The translations under genes and the position numbers were made by a program. The notes under the pieces were generated by a model that had not been told where the DNA came from, did no database searches, and saw only the letters and a program-made list of their open reading frames with translations. Shown here piece after piece: positions 1 through 8,539 of a DNA stretch of 57,226 bases. This DNA comes from an uncultured Lachnospiraceae bacterium (GTDB lineage Bacteria; Bacillota; Clostridia; Lachnospirales; Lachnospiraceae), in assembly GCA_958428365.1 (NCBI GenBank), contig CAUAFT010000017.1, positions 1-57,226 on the forward strand. Reading direction: 5' to 3'. Numbering within the stretch: position 1 is the stretch's first letter; every line of letters starts with the position of its first letter.

Positions 1-69
1 AATCTTTCAAGGTTATTTCACTGTTCAGTTATCAAGGTCCGTTCTGCTGTCTTGCACGACAACTTCTAT

Positions 70-98
70 ATCTTATCAAAGTCTTGCGCGTTTGTCAA
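70..98 (-). promoter_or_regulatory. Probable rRNA operon promoter firing off the left edge
   Basis: On the minus strand there is a TTGACA box (93-98), a 17-bp spacer and a TAAGAT box (70-75). Downstream, toward position 1, the minus strand carries ACCTTGATAACTGAACAG, which resembles the leader and processing-stem sequences found next to clostridial 16S and 23S genes. I infer that an rRNA operon starts just beyond the window. The boxes are seen directly; the rRNA assignment is inference. Confidence 0.6.
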
Positions 99-140
99 CA
101 GGTTTTTTCATAAAAAAAACAATTTTTTTAGAAAACAGAG

Positions 141-229
141 CGGAGAAAGAGGGATTCGAACCCTCGCGCCGGTTACCCGACCTATACCCTTAGCAGGGGC
201 ACCTCTTCGGCCAACTTGAGTATTTCTCC
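141..229 (-). tRNA. tRNA-Ser(GCT)
   Basis: The minus strand folds as a class II tRNA of 89 nt with a long variable arm, as expected for serine. The acceptor stem GGAGAAA pairs with TTTCTCC, the discriminator base is G, the T arm has GGTTCGAATCC, and the anticodon loop CTGCTAA gives anticodon GCT, which reads AGC/AGU. No CCA is encoded. It lies upstream of, and on the same strand as, the presumed rRNA promoter. Confidence 0.93.
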
Positions 230-289
230 GTAGTTTATATTTTCCATATAAAACTGTTTTTCTTTGCGTTCATTTGTGACGCATAGGTT

Positions 290-318
290 ATTTTACTAAA
301 TAAAATTTGATTTGTCAA
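290..318 (-). promoter_or_regulatory. Promoter for tRNA-Ser
   Basis: Minus-strand TTGACA (313-318), 17-bp spacer, TAAAAT (290-295), about 60 nt before the tRNA-Ser 5' end. The surrounding 231-437 stretch is very AT-rich and holds nothing else I can support. Confidence 0.5.
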
Positions 319-485
319 TTATTTTTTTGCTTTTTTTTGAGAAATCTAAAATATATTTCTTACCCCAATTATATACGAATATTATGTCATGATCTGTGCT
401 AAAATTTATTGATTTTCATATTTTGGGTTGATATCATATGAATAGGAAGTTTTATAGTTTCGACAATTTCATTGGGGAAATCTTT

Positions 486-902
486 ATGATTCGTTTTAAA
501 ATAAATATAATAATGAAAAATTTTAAAAAGTATATAATATTCCTGCTTATTACTGTGTTTATTTTTTCTCTGATATTCTGGGTTGATATTATGAACCCAA
601 TTCAGGCAAAGGAGTCTAAATCTGCTTTTTCTGAGAAAGTTTTAGCAATGCAGGAGCAATTGATTAATTCCAATGTTAAGTATTACACTATCATCTTTTT
701 TATAGCTCTCTTTCTCTATACCCTGCTGTATTTTGCAGGAAATATATCAGAAAAAAAGAAGAAACAGATTGTTGACCGTTTGATCTCATGGGCGAAAAAA
801 GGCTCCAAGCTGAAAAAATATCTATCCCTTGCACTGATTTTTATCTTTTTAACATATTATCACAGCATCGGAAAACAACGTAAAAAAAGCAAAATTAAAT
901 AA
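486..902 (+). CDS. Small hypothetical membrane protein
   Basis: I do not recognise this protein. From the chosen start it has about 138 residues with three hydrophobic stretches: a membrane segment near the N terminus (IIFLLITVFIFSLIFW), a second in the middle (TIIFFIALFLYTLLYF) and a third near the C terminus (LSLALIFIFLTYY). The ends are Lys-rich. The open frame extends up to an ATG at 438, but GGGGAAA before the ATG at 486 is the better ribosome site; an ATG at 513 is also possible. It is very AT-rich and converges on the fumarase beta gene 12 bp away. It could be a weakly expressed or decaying gene. Confidence 0.45.
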   Translation: MIRFKINIIMKNFKKYIIFLLITVFIFSLIFWVDIMNPIQAKESKSAFSEKVLAMQEQLINSNVKYYTIIFFIALFLYTLLYFAGNISEKKKKQIVDRLISWAKKGSKLKKYLSLALIFIFLTYYHSIGKQRKKSKIK

Positions 903-914
903 GGCAATTTCCAT

Positions 915-1466
915 TTATATTTTACAAAATTCCTGAATTGCCGTTTCGTAGAGATTATTTCCACTGGAATCAACAACTACGATTACAGGAAAATTCTCTA
1001 CTTCCAATTTTCGGATTGCCTCCGCTCCCAGATCATCATAGCAGATCACCTCTGATTTGGTGATACATTTTGACAGAAGCGCTCCCGCTCCGCCGATCGC
1101 CGCAAAATATACAGCGTGGTTACGGACAATGGCGTCTATCACTTCCTGGGTACGCTTTCCCTTTCCAATCATGGCTTTTTGCCCCAGATCTAAGAGTGTC
1201 GGTGCATACTTGTCCATGCGGCTGGCTGTGGTCGGACCCGCAGATCCGATTGGTCTGCCCTCCCTTGCAGGGGAAGGTCCCATGTAGTAGATCGTTGCAT
1301 TTTCTATATCAATAGGAAGATGCTCATTTTTATCCAGAACTTCCATCATTCTTTTGTGGGCTGCGTCCCTTGCCACATAGATGGTTCCTGTAATATATAC
1401 ATAATCCCCTGCTTTTAAATTCTTTGTCACTTCTTCAGTAATTGGCGTGTTAATTATTTTATCCAT
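915..1466 (-). CDS. fumB: Fumarate hydratase, class I, beta subunit
   Basis: This 183-residue protein is the C-terminal (beta) half of the oxygen-sensitive Fe-S fumarase, which interconverts fumarate and malate. It matches the beta/TtdB family in length and in the segments YYMGPSPAREGRPIGSAGPT and MIGKGKRTQEV, followed by AIGGAGALLSKCI. The open frame continues 14 codons upstream, but the ATG at 1466 has AGAGGA in front of it and is preferred. It overlaps the stop of the upstream membrane-protein gene by 8 bp. The alpha subunit gene lies further upstream with that gene in between. A tartrate dehydratase beta subunit is the alternative; context does not exclude it. Confidence 0.88.
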   Translation of the reverse strand: MDKIINTPITEEVTKNLKAGDYVYITGTIYVARDAAHKRMMEVLDKNEHLPIDIENATIYYMGPSPAREGRPIGSAGPTTASRMDKYAPTLLDLGQKAMIGKGKRTQEVIDAIVRNHAVYFAAIGGAGALLSKCITKSEVICYDDLGAEAIRKLEVENFPVIVVVDSSGNNLYETAIQEFCKI

Positions 1467-1929
1467 TGTTATCCTCTTTTCTGTTATCTGTATTTGTATA
1501 ATTCTCAAATTTAATTGGTATAGTGAAAAATGCTGCTATAATTGTGGCTGATAAAAATACAATAAAATCTATCCAAAAAGAAATTTTAAAAAAGTAACTT
1601 ACAACAAAATATAAAAGACATAGTATTGTCATTTTTAAGAATATTTTTAAATGATTCAGAAGATATTTTTTTCTTGCCTCACTTCCGGCTTCCTTTGCTT
1701 TTTCAAAGCTGGGACCTCCATTTATCCAATACGCATATTCTCCCTGGTACATAATATAAAATAAGATATCCAGTGTGAAAATAGTGATAAGACATGTTAA
1801 ATCTGTGAAAATTTTAGTGGATACTGCTATGTACTTATCTAATAAAATGACTCCTGCTATGATAATTACTGTATATAAAATAATCCATAGAATAAGGGGA
1901 AGATATGTCTTTTTATATTCTTTTGCCAT
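1459..1929 (-). CDS. Membrane protein of unknown function between fumarase subunit genes
   Basis: I do not recognise this 156-residue protein. It has about four membrane segments in two pairs: residues 10-30 and 42-62, then after a polar loop with a Lys/Arg-rich patch (near 76-92), 95-115 and 118-138. The N terminus MAKEYKKTY is basic. AGGAGAAATAAAATG is a strong start. It sits 24 bp after the fumarase alpha gene and overlaps the beta gene start by 8 bp, so it is translated within the same operon. It is AT-richer than its neighbours, which hints that it was inserted later. Function unknown. Confidence 0.75.
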   Translation of the reverse strand: MAKEYKKTYLPLILWIILYTVIIIAGVILLDKYIAVSTKIFTDLTCLITIFTLDILFYIMYQGEYAYWINGGPSFEKAKEAGSEARKKYLLNHLKIFLKMTILCLLYFVVSYFFKISFWIDFIVFLSATIIAAFFTIPIKFENYTNTDNRKEDNNG

Positions 1930-1953
1930 TTTATTTCTCCTGCTGTGATAAAA

Positions 1954-2799
1954 TTATATTTCCCTGACTACATGTCGGTTGACATGACAGCAAATGTTGA
2001 CTGCCACCGGAAGCCCTGCAATATGGGTAGGATAGGTATTAATGTTAACTGCCAGAGCCGTGGTAGTGCCGCCAAGACCTCCCGGTCCGATTCCAAGGCA
2101 GTTGATTTTTTCTAACATTTCTTCCTCTAACTCTTTGACGTATGGAATCGTTGAACGTTCATCCACATTTCTGGTAAGGGCTTTTTTTGCCAGAATCGCA
2201 CATTTTTCAAAGGTACCGCCGATACCGACTCCCACTACCATTGGAGGACAGGCGTTTGGACCTGCGTCTTTCACCGCCGTTAAGATCGCATTTTTTACTC
2301 CCTCCATTCCATCTGCCGGCTTTAACATAAAGACACGGCTCATATTTTCACTTCCAAAACCTTTTGGAGCTACGGTAATTTTTACCTTGTCTCCCGGTAC
2401 GATACTGTAATGAATGACTGCCGGAGTATTGTCCTTTGTATTTTCCCGTTCAATCGGATCTTTTACCACTGATTTTCTAAGATAACCTTCCGTATATCCC
2501 TGACGGACTCCCTCATGGATCGCAGCCTCCAGTTCTCCACCGATAAAGTGAACTTCCTGACCAATATCCACAAAGATGACCGCCATTCCGGTATCCTGAC
2601 AGATTGGGATCATCTCGCTGTCTGCAATCTGAAGATTATCCTGAAGCTGGTTTAAAATCTTTTTGCCAAGCTCTGATTCTTCCTTATCTCTTGCATCCTT
2701 CATGGCTTTGTCCATATCGGAAGACAATCTGTAATTTGCCTGGATGCACATTTCTTTGATATTTTTTGTAATGGTTTTTACATCAATCTCTCTTATCAT
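1954..2799 (-). CDS. fumA: Fumarate hydratase, class I, alpha subunit
   Basis: A 281-residue protein of the class I fumarase alpha family, which carries the [4Fe-4S] cluster. The cluster-ligand regions are visible: PICQDTGMAVIF near residue 65, GPNACPPMVVGVGIGGT near 180-196 and the CLGIGPGGLGGTTTALAV region near 234. Length is normal for the separate alpha subunit. The start ATG at 2799 is preceded by GAGGGAT. The beta subunit gene follows two genes downstream, separated by a membrane-protein gene. Role: fumarate/malate interconversion in the cytoplasm. Confidence 0.9.
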   Translation of the reverse strand: MIREIDVKTITKNIKEMCIQANYRLSSDMDKAMKDARDKEESELGKKILNQLQDNLQIADSEMIPICQDTGMAVIFVDIGQEVHFIGGELEAAIHEGVRQGYTEGYLRKSVVKDPIERENTKDNTPAVIHYSIVPGDKVKITVAPKGFGSENMSRVFMLKPADGMEGVKNAILTAVKDAGPNACPPMVVGVGIGGTFEKCAILAKKALTRNVDERSTIPYVKELEEEMLEKINCLGIGPGGLGGTTTALAVNINTYPTHIAGLPVAVNICCHVNRHVVREI

Positions 2800-2837
2800 T
2801 TTTATCCCTCGTTTGTCATTATTTTGTTATATTTACA

Positions 2838-3854
2838 TTAATCTTTTTTCTTATCATTTTTAAAACGATAATCCCGGAATTTCTGAAATGCTTCATTGTG
2901 ATTCTTAGAAGACATTCCTGGAAATGCCTTCATCAGACGATTGGCACCGAGTATTTTCTCTTCCATAAGTTCATAGTACTGTTTTTTCAGCCGCTCCATC
3001 TCCATCTTATTTTCGATTTTTCGGACTTCTCTTCCAAGTTTCACTTCCTGAGTCTTTTCTGCAATATTTCCTGCTATCTCATCTTTTTTCTGTGTGAATC
3101 CTTCTGTTAACTCATCCTTCTTCTGTGTAAATCCTTCTGTTAACTCATCCTTCTTCTGCGTGAATCCTTCTGTTAGCTCATCCTTCTTTTCTGTAATCTT
3201 TATAATCTGCTCTTCATGAGTCTCCTTAAATTCCTCCATTTTTTCCAGAGCTTCCGTTACATTCTCATAGATGTTCTCACCGATTCCGTCAGAAATATGA
3301 TGGATCTTCGCCCCAATCTCATTGAGCATCTTCAATCTCTCGTTGAACTTAAGAATGGTAGCGACAGTGATTCCACAGTCAATTGCAAAAAATACCATAA
3401 TGATACACAAGATCACCAGTCCTGGGATAAATGGCAGAAACTTAATAAAGCCATAGATGATCGGATGAATGATCAACATAATAAAGGTACAGGCAAATCC
3501 CCAGAACAGTGAAAATTTCAGACAGATATATCCTTTGATATTATAGGGCTTATTCGAGTAATCCCACCATTTGTTGTGGAAAACTGTTTCCAGCAAATAG
3601 CCTGTAATAAACTCGATCACTGAGGTCAGGACCACAGATCCAAAAAACAAGATCAGAAGATTTCCCTTCAACGGGGTTAACACCACGATGACCAGCAGGA
3701 CACCGCATCCGTAAATCGGGCAATAGGGTCCGTTTAAAAATCCTCTGTTTACAAATTTTCCAGTATCCAGCGCCGCATAGGAGACCTCCGTGCACCATCC
3801 AATAAAAGCATAGATGATAAATATCCATACTACTTCATAAAATGTCTGTGGCAT
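2838..3854 (-). CDS. CmpB-like (putative ABC-transporter type IV) membrane protein with repeat coiled coil
   Basis: A protein of about 338 residues. The N-terminal ~160 residues hold five or so membrane segments and the family motifs YAFIGWCTEV, NRGFLNGPYCPIYG and NKWWDYSNKPYNIKGYICL, which mark the CmpB/ABC-transporter-IV family found in Lachnospiraceae. The C-terminal half is a charged coiled coil that contains three copies of an 11-residue unit (KKDELTEGFTQ). The ATG at 3854 has a GAAAGGGAA site; the frame runs nine codons further up without one. Transport activity is not proven for this family. It is followed downstream by the fumarase operon. Confidence 0.72.
   Translation of the reverse strand: MPQTFYEVVWIFIIYAFIGWCTEVSYAALDTGKFVNRGFLNGPYCPIYGCGVLLVIVVLTPLKGNLLILFFGSVVLTSVIEFITGYLLETVFHNKWWDYSNKPYNIKGYICLKFSLFWGFACTFIMLIIHPIIYGFIKFLPFIPGLVILCIIMVFFAIDCGITVATILKFNERLKMLNEIGAKIHHISDGIGENIYENVTEALEKMEEFKETHEEQIIKITEKKDELTEGFTQKKDELTEGFTQKKDELTEGFTQKKDEIAGNIAEKTQEVKLGREVRKIENKMEMERLKKQYYELMEEKILGANRLMKAFPGMSSKNHNEAFQKFRDYRFKNDKKKD
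3088..3186 (-). repeat. 33-bp tandem repeat, three copies, in frame
   Basis: Three consecutive 33-bp units (3088-3120, 3121-3153, 3154-3186) differ from each other at only a few positions. They encode the repeated 11-residue coiled-coil unit of the CmpB-like protein. The unit length is a multiple of three, so copy number can change without a frameshift. Confidence 0.9.
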
Positions 3855-3954
3855 GATATTTCCCTTTCTATAAAAAAACACATTTTTTGACTTATAATAT
3901 CATACCTTATTCTATTTTTTTTCACAAGCTCTGAATCAGATGAATCTTTTACAT

Positions 3955-3987
3955 AAAAAAGCAGATGCTCACGCATCCGCTTTTTTT
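3955..3987 (-). terminator. Rho-independent terminator of the gyrA end
   Basis: On the minus strand GCGGATGC-gtga-GCATCTGC forms an 8-bp stem (one G-U pair) followed by a T run. It lies directly after the gyrA stop. A-rich sequence on the other side means it may work in both directions. Confidence 0.8.
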
Positions 3988-3988
3988 A

Positions 3989-6493
3989 TTATGCTTCAGA
4001 TTCTTTTGATTTTTCTTCCTCAATGATCTTATCGGCCTCATCCATAACAGACTGATCTTCTCTTACCTTTGCAATACTTGCCACGGTAATATCATCATCC
4101 ATATTGATCAGCTTCACACCGGAGGTCACACGTCCTAAAACAGAGATATCCTCTACCTTTATTCGGATGATAATTCCCTCAATGGTGATGAGCATAACTT
4201 CATTTTCACTTCTCACAGCCTTTGCCCCGATGATATTTCCGGTCTTTTCTGTAATCTTATAACATTTTACGCCTTTGCCGCCACGGTTCTGGGCTGTAAA
4301 TTCTTCCATGGAAGTACATTTTCCAAGACCTTTTTCTGAAACGATCAACAGATAATCTCCCTGGGTATCCAGCTGCATTCCAATGACCTCGTCTCCATCG
4401 GAGAGATTCATTCCAATAACACCCATAGAGGTACGTCCCGTCTTTCGCACATCAGTCTCATGAAAACGGATACACTGTCCATATTTTGTCACCATGAGAA
4501 TATCTTTTTCGTTATCGGTAATCTTTACCTCGATCAGCTCGTCCTCTTCCCTTAGATTGATTGCCGCAAGTCCGGTCTTACGGACATGGGAATATTCCAC
4601 GATTGGCGTCTTTTTCACAATACCGTGCTTTGTCGCCATAAATAAAAATTCATTTTCTTTGTATTCCTTGATTGGAATCACCGCTGAGATTTTTTCTCCC
4701 GGCTGAAGCTGTAAGAGGTTGATGATCGCCGTACCCCTGGACGTTCTGCTTGCCTCCGGTATCTCGTAAGTCTTCATACGATATACTTTTCCGGTATTGG
4801 TAAAGAACATCAGATAGTGATGGGTGGTGGTCATGAACAGATCTTCGATATAATCGTCCTCAATGGTTTCCATTCCCTTGATTCCTTTGCCGCCGCGGTT
4901 CTGGCTTCGGAAGTTATTAACGCTCATGCGTTTGATATATCCCAGCTTCGTCATGGTTACAACGGTATTTTCCAGTGGAATCAGATCCTCCATAGAAATG
5001 TCATAGGCGTCATATCCGATACTGGTCCTTCGATCATCCCCATATTTATCGGAGATTACCATGATTTCTTCTTTGATTACGCCAAGTAATTTTTTTTCGT
5101 CTGCCAAAATTGCCTTTAACTCCGCAATCTTTTCCATTAATTCCTTATATTCGGCTTCTAACTTCTCTCTCTCTAATCCGGTGAGCGCACGCAGACGCAT
5201 GTCCACGATCGCCTGTGCCTGCACATCGGTGAGACCAAAACGTTCGATCAACCGTTCCTTTGCCTCCTGGGTAGTATGGCTGGAACGAATGATCTGAATA
5301 ACCTCGTCAATATGATCGAGAGCGATGAGTAAACCCTGTAAGATGTGGGCGCGCTCCTCGGCTTTATTCAATTCATATTTTGTTCTTCTGGTGACTACAT
5401 CTTTTTGGTGGATCAGATAATAGTTCAACATCTCATAGAGATTCAGAACTTTCGGCTGGTTATCCACAAGAGCCAGCATAATAACGCCGAACGTATCCTG
5501 AAGCTGTGTATGTTTAAACAACTGATTTAATACCACATTCGCATTGACGTCACGGCGCAGTTCAATACAGATACGCATACCCTGTCTGTTGGACTCGTCT
5601 CTCAAATCCGTAATTCCGTCAATCTTCTTCTCCCGAACCATCTCTGCGATCTTTTCAATCAGTCTCGCCTTATTGACCATGTACGGAAGCTCCGTCACAA
5701 CGATCCGGTTCTTACCGTTTTGCATCGGCTCGATATCGGTCACGGCGCGGACTCTCACTTTTCCGCGTCCGGTACGGTAAGCCTCCTCAATTCCCGCAGT
5801 TCCAAGGATCATACCCCCGGTTGGAAAATCCGGTCCCTTTACGATACTTAATATTTCTTCTAAAGTGGTTTCCCGATCCTCTAAAATCTGGTTGTCAATG
5901 ATCTTTACCACCGCTGCGATCACTTCTCTTAAGTTGTGAGGCGGAATATTGGTTGCCATACCAACGGCAATTCCTGTGGTTCCGTTGACTAAAAGATTCG
6001 GATAACGGGATGGCAGAACCACCGGCTCCTTCTCCGTCTCGTCAAAGTTCGGCATAAAGTCCACGGTATCCTTGTTGATATCCGCCAACATCTCCATGGA
6101 GATCTTACTGAGCCTAGCTTCGGTATAACGCATTGCCGCAGCACCGTCCCCGTCCACGGAACCAAAGTTACCATGTCCATCCACCAGTGGATAACGGGTG
6201 GACCAGTCCTGCGCCATGTTGACAAGTGCTCCATAGATGGAACTGTCTCCGTGAGGATGGTATTTACCCATGGTATCTCCGACGATACGGGCACATTTAC
6301 GGTGCGGTTTGTCGGGTCCGTTGTTCAATTCGATCATGGAATACAGCACTCTTCGCTGTACCGGCTTTAAACCGTCTCTTACATCCGGCAGCGCACGGGA
6401 AGCTATTACGCTCATGGCATAGTCTATATAAGAGGTCTCCATTGTTTTTTTCAGGTCTATGTCGTGTACCTGATCAAAGATTTTATCATCCAT
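3989..6493 (-). CDS. gyrA: DNA gyrase subunit A
   Basis: An 834-residue GyrA, which cuts and rejoins DNA to introduce negative supercoils together with GyrB. The N terminus has the DIDLKKTMETSYIDYAMSVI segment, the winged-helix region HPHGDSSIYG (residues 79-88) and the catalytic Tyr123 in MRYTEARLSK. The C-terminal half holds the six-bladed beta-pinwheel with GyrA-box-like QNRGGKG (seen twice, QNRGGKGIKG and QNRGGKGVKC). Position 88, which is acidic in E. coli (Asp87) and S. aureus (Glu88), is Gly here. It is last in the dnaA-to-gyrA leftward series, 66 bp after gyrB. Confidence 0.97.
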   Translation of the reverse strand: MDDKIFDQVHDIDLKKTMETSYIDYAMSVIASRALPDVRDGLKPVQRRVLYSMIELNNGPDKPHRKCARIVGDTMGKYHPHGDSSIYGALVNMAQDWSTRYPLVDGHGNFGSVDGDGAAAMRYTEARLSKISMEMLADINKDTVDFMPNFDETEKEPVVLPSRYPNLLVNGTTGIAVGMATNIPPHNLREVIAAVVKIIDNQILEDRETTLEEILSIVKGPDFPTGGMILGTAGIEEAYRTGRGKVRVRAVTDIEPMQNGKNRIVVTELPYMVNKARLIEKIAEMVREKKIDGITDLRDESNRQGMRICIELRRDVNANVVLNQLFKHTQLQDTFGVIMLALVDNQPKVLNLYEMLNYYLIHQKDVVTRRTKYELNKAEERAHILQGLLIALDHIDEVIQIIRSSHTTQEAKERLIERFGLTDVQAQAIVDMRLRALTGLEREKLEAEYKELMEKIAELKAILADEKKLLGVIKEEIMVISDKYGDDRRTSIGYDAYDISMEDLIPLENTVVTMTKLGYIKRMSVNNFRSQNRGGKGIKGMETIEDDYIEDLFMTTTHHYLMFFTNTGKVYRMKTYEIPEASRTSRGTAIINLLQLQPGEKISAVIPIKEYKENEFLFMATKHGIVKKTPIVEYSHVRKTGLAAINLREEDELIEVKITDNEKDILMVTKYGQCIRFHETDVRKTGRTSMGVIGMNLSDGDEVIGMQLDTQGDYLLIVSEKGLGKCTSMEEFTAQNRGGKGVKCYKITEKTGNIIGAKAVRSENEVMLITIEGIIIRIKVEDISVLGRVTSGVKLINMDDDITVASIAKVREDQSVMDEADKIIEEEKSKESEA

Positions 6494-6559
6494 TCTATAT
6501 AACTCCTCTTTTTAAGGAAATTTCATCATCTATCATGCATCTTAGTTTATGCAAAATTC

Positions 6560-8476
6560 TTATACATCCAGGTTTTTTACATACTTGGCATTAGCTTCAA
6601 TAAACTCGCGTCTCGGTTCCACCTTATCTCCCATCAGGGTGGTAAAGGTCAGATCGATCTCGGAGGAAGTCTCGTCATCCATGGTCACACGTTTTAAGAT
6701 ACGGCGTTCCGGATCCATGGTGGTCTCCCAGAGCTGCTCTGCATCCATCTCTCCCAATCCTTTGTAACGCTGGATCTTGTTGTTTCCATCCCGCCCGATC
6801 TCTGTCAGAATATCGTTTAGCTGTTCGTCGCTGTATGCATACCACACTTTTTTATTTTTCTCGATCTTATAAAGAGGAGGCTGCGCCAGGTAGACATATC
6901 CCTCCTTAATCAAGTCCGGCATAAACCGATACAGGAACGTTAAAAGCAATGTACTGATATGGGCGCCGTCCACATCGGCATCGGTCATAATGATGATCTT
7001 ATGATAACGGAGCTTGGTAATATCAAAATCATCATGGATTCCGGTTCCAAATGCCGTAATCATGGCTTTGATCTCGGCGTTTCCATAGATCCGATCCAGT
7101 CTCGCCTTTTCCACATTTAAGATCTTTCCACGAAGAGGCAGGATCGCCTGGGTGGCGCGGCTTCTCGCCGTCTTTGCGGAACCTCCCGCGGAATCTCCCT
7201 CTACGATATAGATCTCACAGTTCTTTGGATCCTTATCCGAACAGTCCGCCAGCTTTCCAGGAAGGGACATTCCCTCCAGGGCGGTCTTTCTTCTGGTCAG
7301 ATCTCTCGCCTTTCTCGCCGCCTCCCTTGCCCGCTGTGCCAGCAGGGATTTTTCACAGATGGTCTTTGCAATGGTCGGATTCTGCTCCAGGAAATAGGTG
7401 AGTTGTTCGCTGACAATGCTGTCCACAGCTCCTCTGGCTTCGCTGTTTCCAAGTTTCTGCTTGGTCTGTCCCTCGAACTGCGGTTCTTCGATCTTAATAC
7501 TGATGATCGCCGTCAGTCCTTCCCTGATATCGTCTCCCGATAACTGAGCGTCGCTGTCCTTTAAAATCTTATTATTTCTCGCATAGTTGTTAAAGGTCTT
7601 TGTCAGAGCATTACGAAATCCCGCCAGATGGGTTCCTCCTTCCGGGGTGATGATATTGTTTACAAAGCTGTAAGAAGCGTCGTTGTAGGAGTCGTTGTGC
7701 TGCATTGCCACTTCCACATAGACATTATCTTTGGTTCCCTCGCAATAGATCACTTCCGGATAAAGGGCTTCCTTGCTTCTGTTTAAGTAAGTCACAAATT
7801 CTTTGATTCCTCCGGCATAATGAAAATCATGTTCTCTCACAGAATCCTCCCGCAGATCTCTTAAGACAATTCGAAGACCCTTGGTCAAAAATGCCGTTTC
7901 CCGCAATCTCTGTTTTAAGGTATCATAGTCATAGACTGTCTCTTCAAAGATATTCGGATCAGGATGGAAGGTAACCTTGGTTCCATGCTTGTCATCCTCA
8001 CAGGTTCCGATCACCTTGACCTCTTCATCCGGTTTTCCAACGTGATAACTCTGAAAATATACCTTACCCTCCTTATAAACTTCCACATGAAGTTCCGTGG
8101 ATAAGGCGTTTACAACGGAAGCTCCCACTCCATGAAGACCGCCGGATACCTTATATCCGCCGCCGCCGAACTTTCCTCCGGCGTGTAATACTGTATACAC
8201 GACCTCAAGAGCAGATTTTCCTGCCTTATGGTTGATATCCACCGGTATTCCACGGCCGTCGTCCTCTACGGTAATGGAATTATCTTCGTTGATCGTTACC
8301 TCTATATTCTTACAGTATCCTGCCAATGCTTCATCCACCGCATTGTCCACGATCTCATAGACAAGATGATGTAATCCTCTGGCAGAGGTACTGCCGATAT
8401 ACATTCCCGGTCTCTTACGAACCGCTTCCAATCCCTCTAAAATTTGAATTTGGTCTGCTCCGTATTCAGTGCTCAT
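6560..8476 (-). CDS. gyrB: DNA gyrase subunit B
   Basis: A 638-residue GyrB of the short Gram-positive type, supplying the ATPase for supercoiling. It shows the GHKL ATP-binding motifs (VDNAVDEALAG, DDGRGIPVD, GGLHGVGASVVNAL), the Lys/Gln transducer QTKQKLGN, and the TOPRIM residues EGDSAGGSA and DADVDGAHI. The C terminus has the usual QRYKGLGEMDAEQLWETTMDP block. The start ATG has a GGAGG site. It lies between recF and gyrA on the same strand. Topoisomerase IV ParE is the alternative, but the dnaA-recF context and the gyrA neighbour favour GyrB. Confidence 0.97.
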   Translation of the reverse strand: MSTEYGADQIQILEGLEAVRKRPGMYIGSTSARGLHHLVYEIVDNAVDEALAGYCKNIEVTINEDNSITVEDDGRGIPVDINHKAGKSALEVVYTVLHAGGKFGGGGYKVSGGLHGVGASVVNALSTELHVEVYKEGKVYFQSYHVGKPDEEVKVIGTCEDDKHGTKVTFHPDPNIFEETVYDYDTLKQRLRETAFLTKGLRIVLRDLREDSVREHDFHYAGGIKEFVTYLNRSKEALYPEVIYCEGTKDNVYVEVAMQHNDSYNDASYSFVNNIITPEGGTHLAGFRNALTKTFNNYARNNKILKDSDAQLSGDDIREGLTAIISIKIEEPQFEGQTKQKLGNSEARGAVDSIVSEQLTYFLEQNPTIAKTICEKSLLAQRAREAARKARDLTRRKTALEGMSLPGKLADCSDKDPKNCEIYIVEGDSAGGSAKTARSRATQAILPLRGKILNVEKARLDRIYGNAEIKAMITAFGTGIHDDFDITKLRYHKIIIMTDADVDGAHISTLLLTFLYRFMPDLIKEGYVYLAQPPLYKIEKNKKVWYAYSDEQLNDILTEIGRDGNNKIQRYKGLGEMDAEQLWETTMDPERRILKRVTMDDETSSEIDLTFTTLMGDKVEPRREFIEANAKYVKNLDV

Positions 8477-8539
8477 TGAAGTCCTCCTATTTACACAAGG
8501 TGCTGTGTTCCTGTCATCTTATAGAAACGCCTATTCATC

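Noticed and set aside
3088..3186. Possible CRISPR-like repeats
   Set aside because: The three 33-bp units abut without spacers and lie in frame within a coding sequence.
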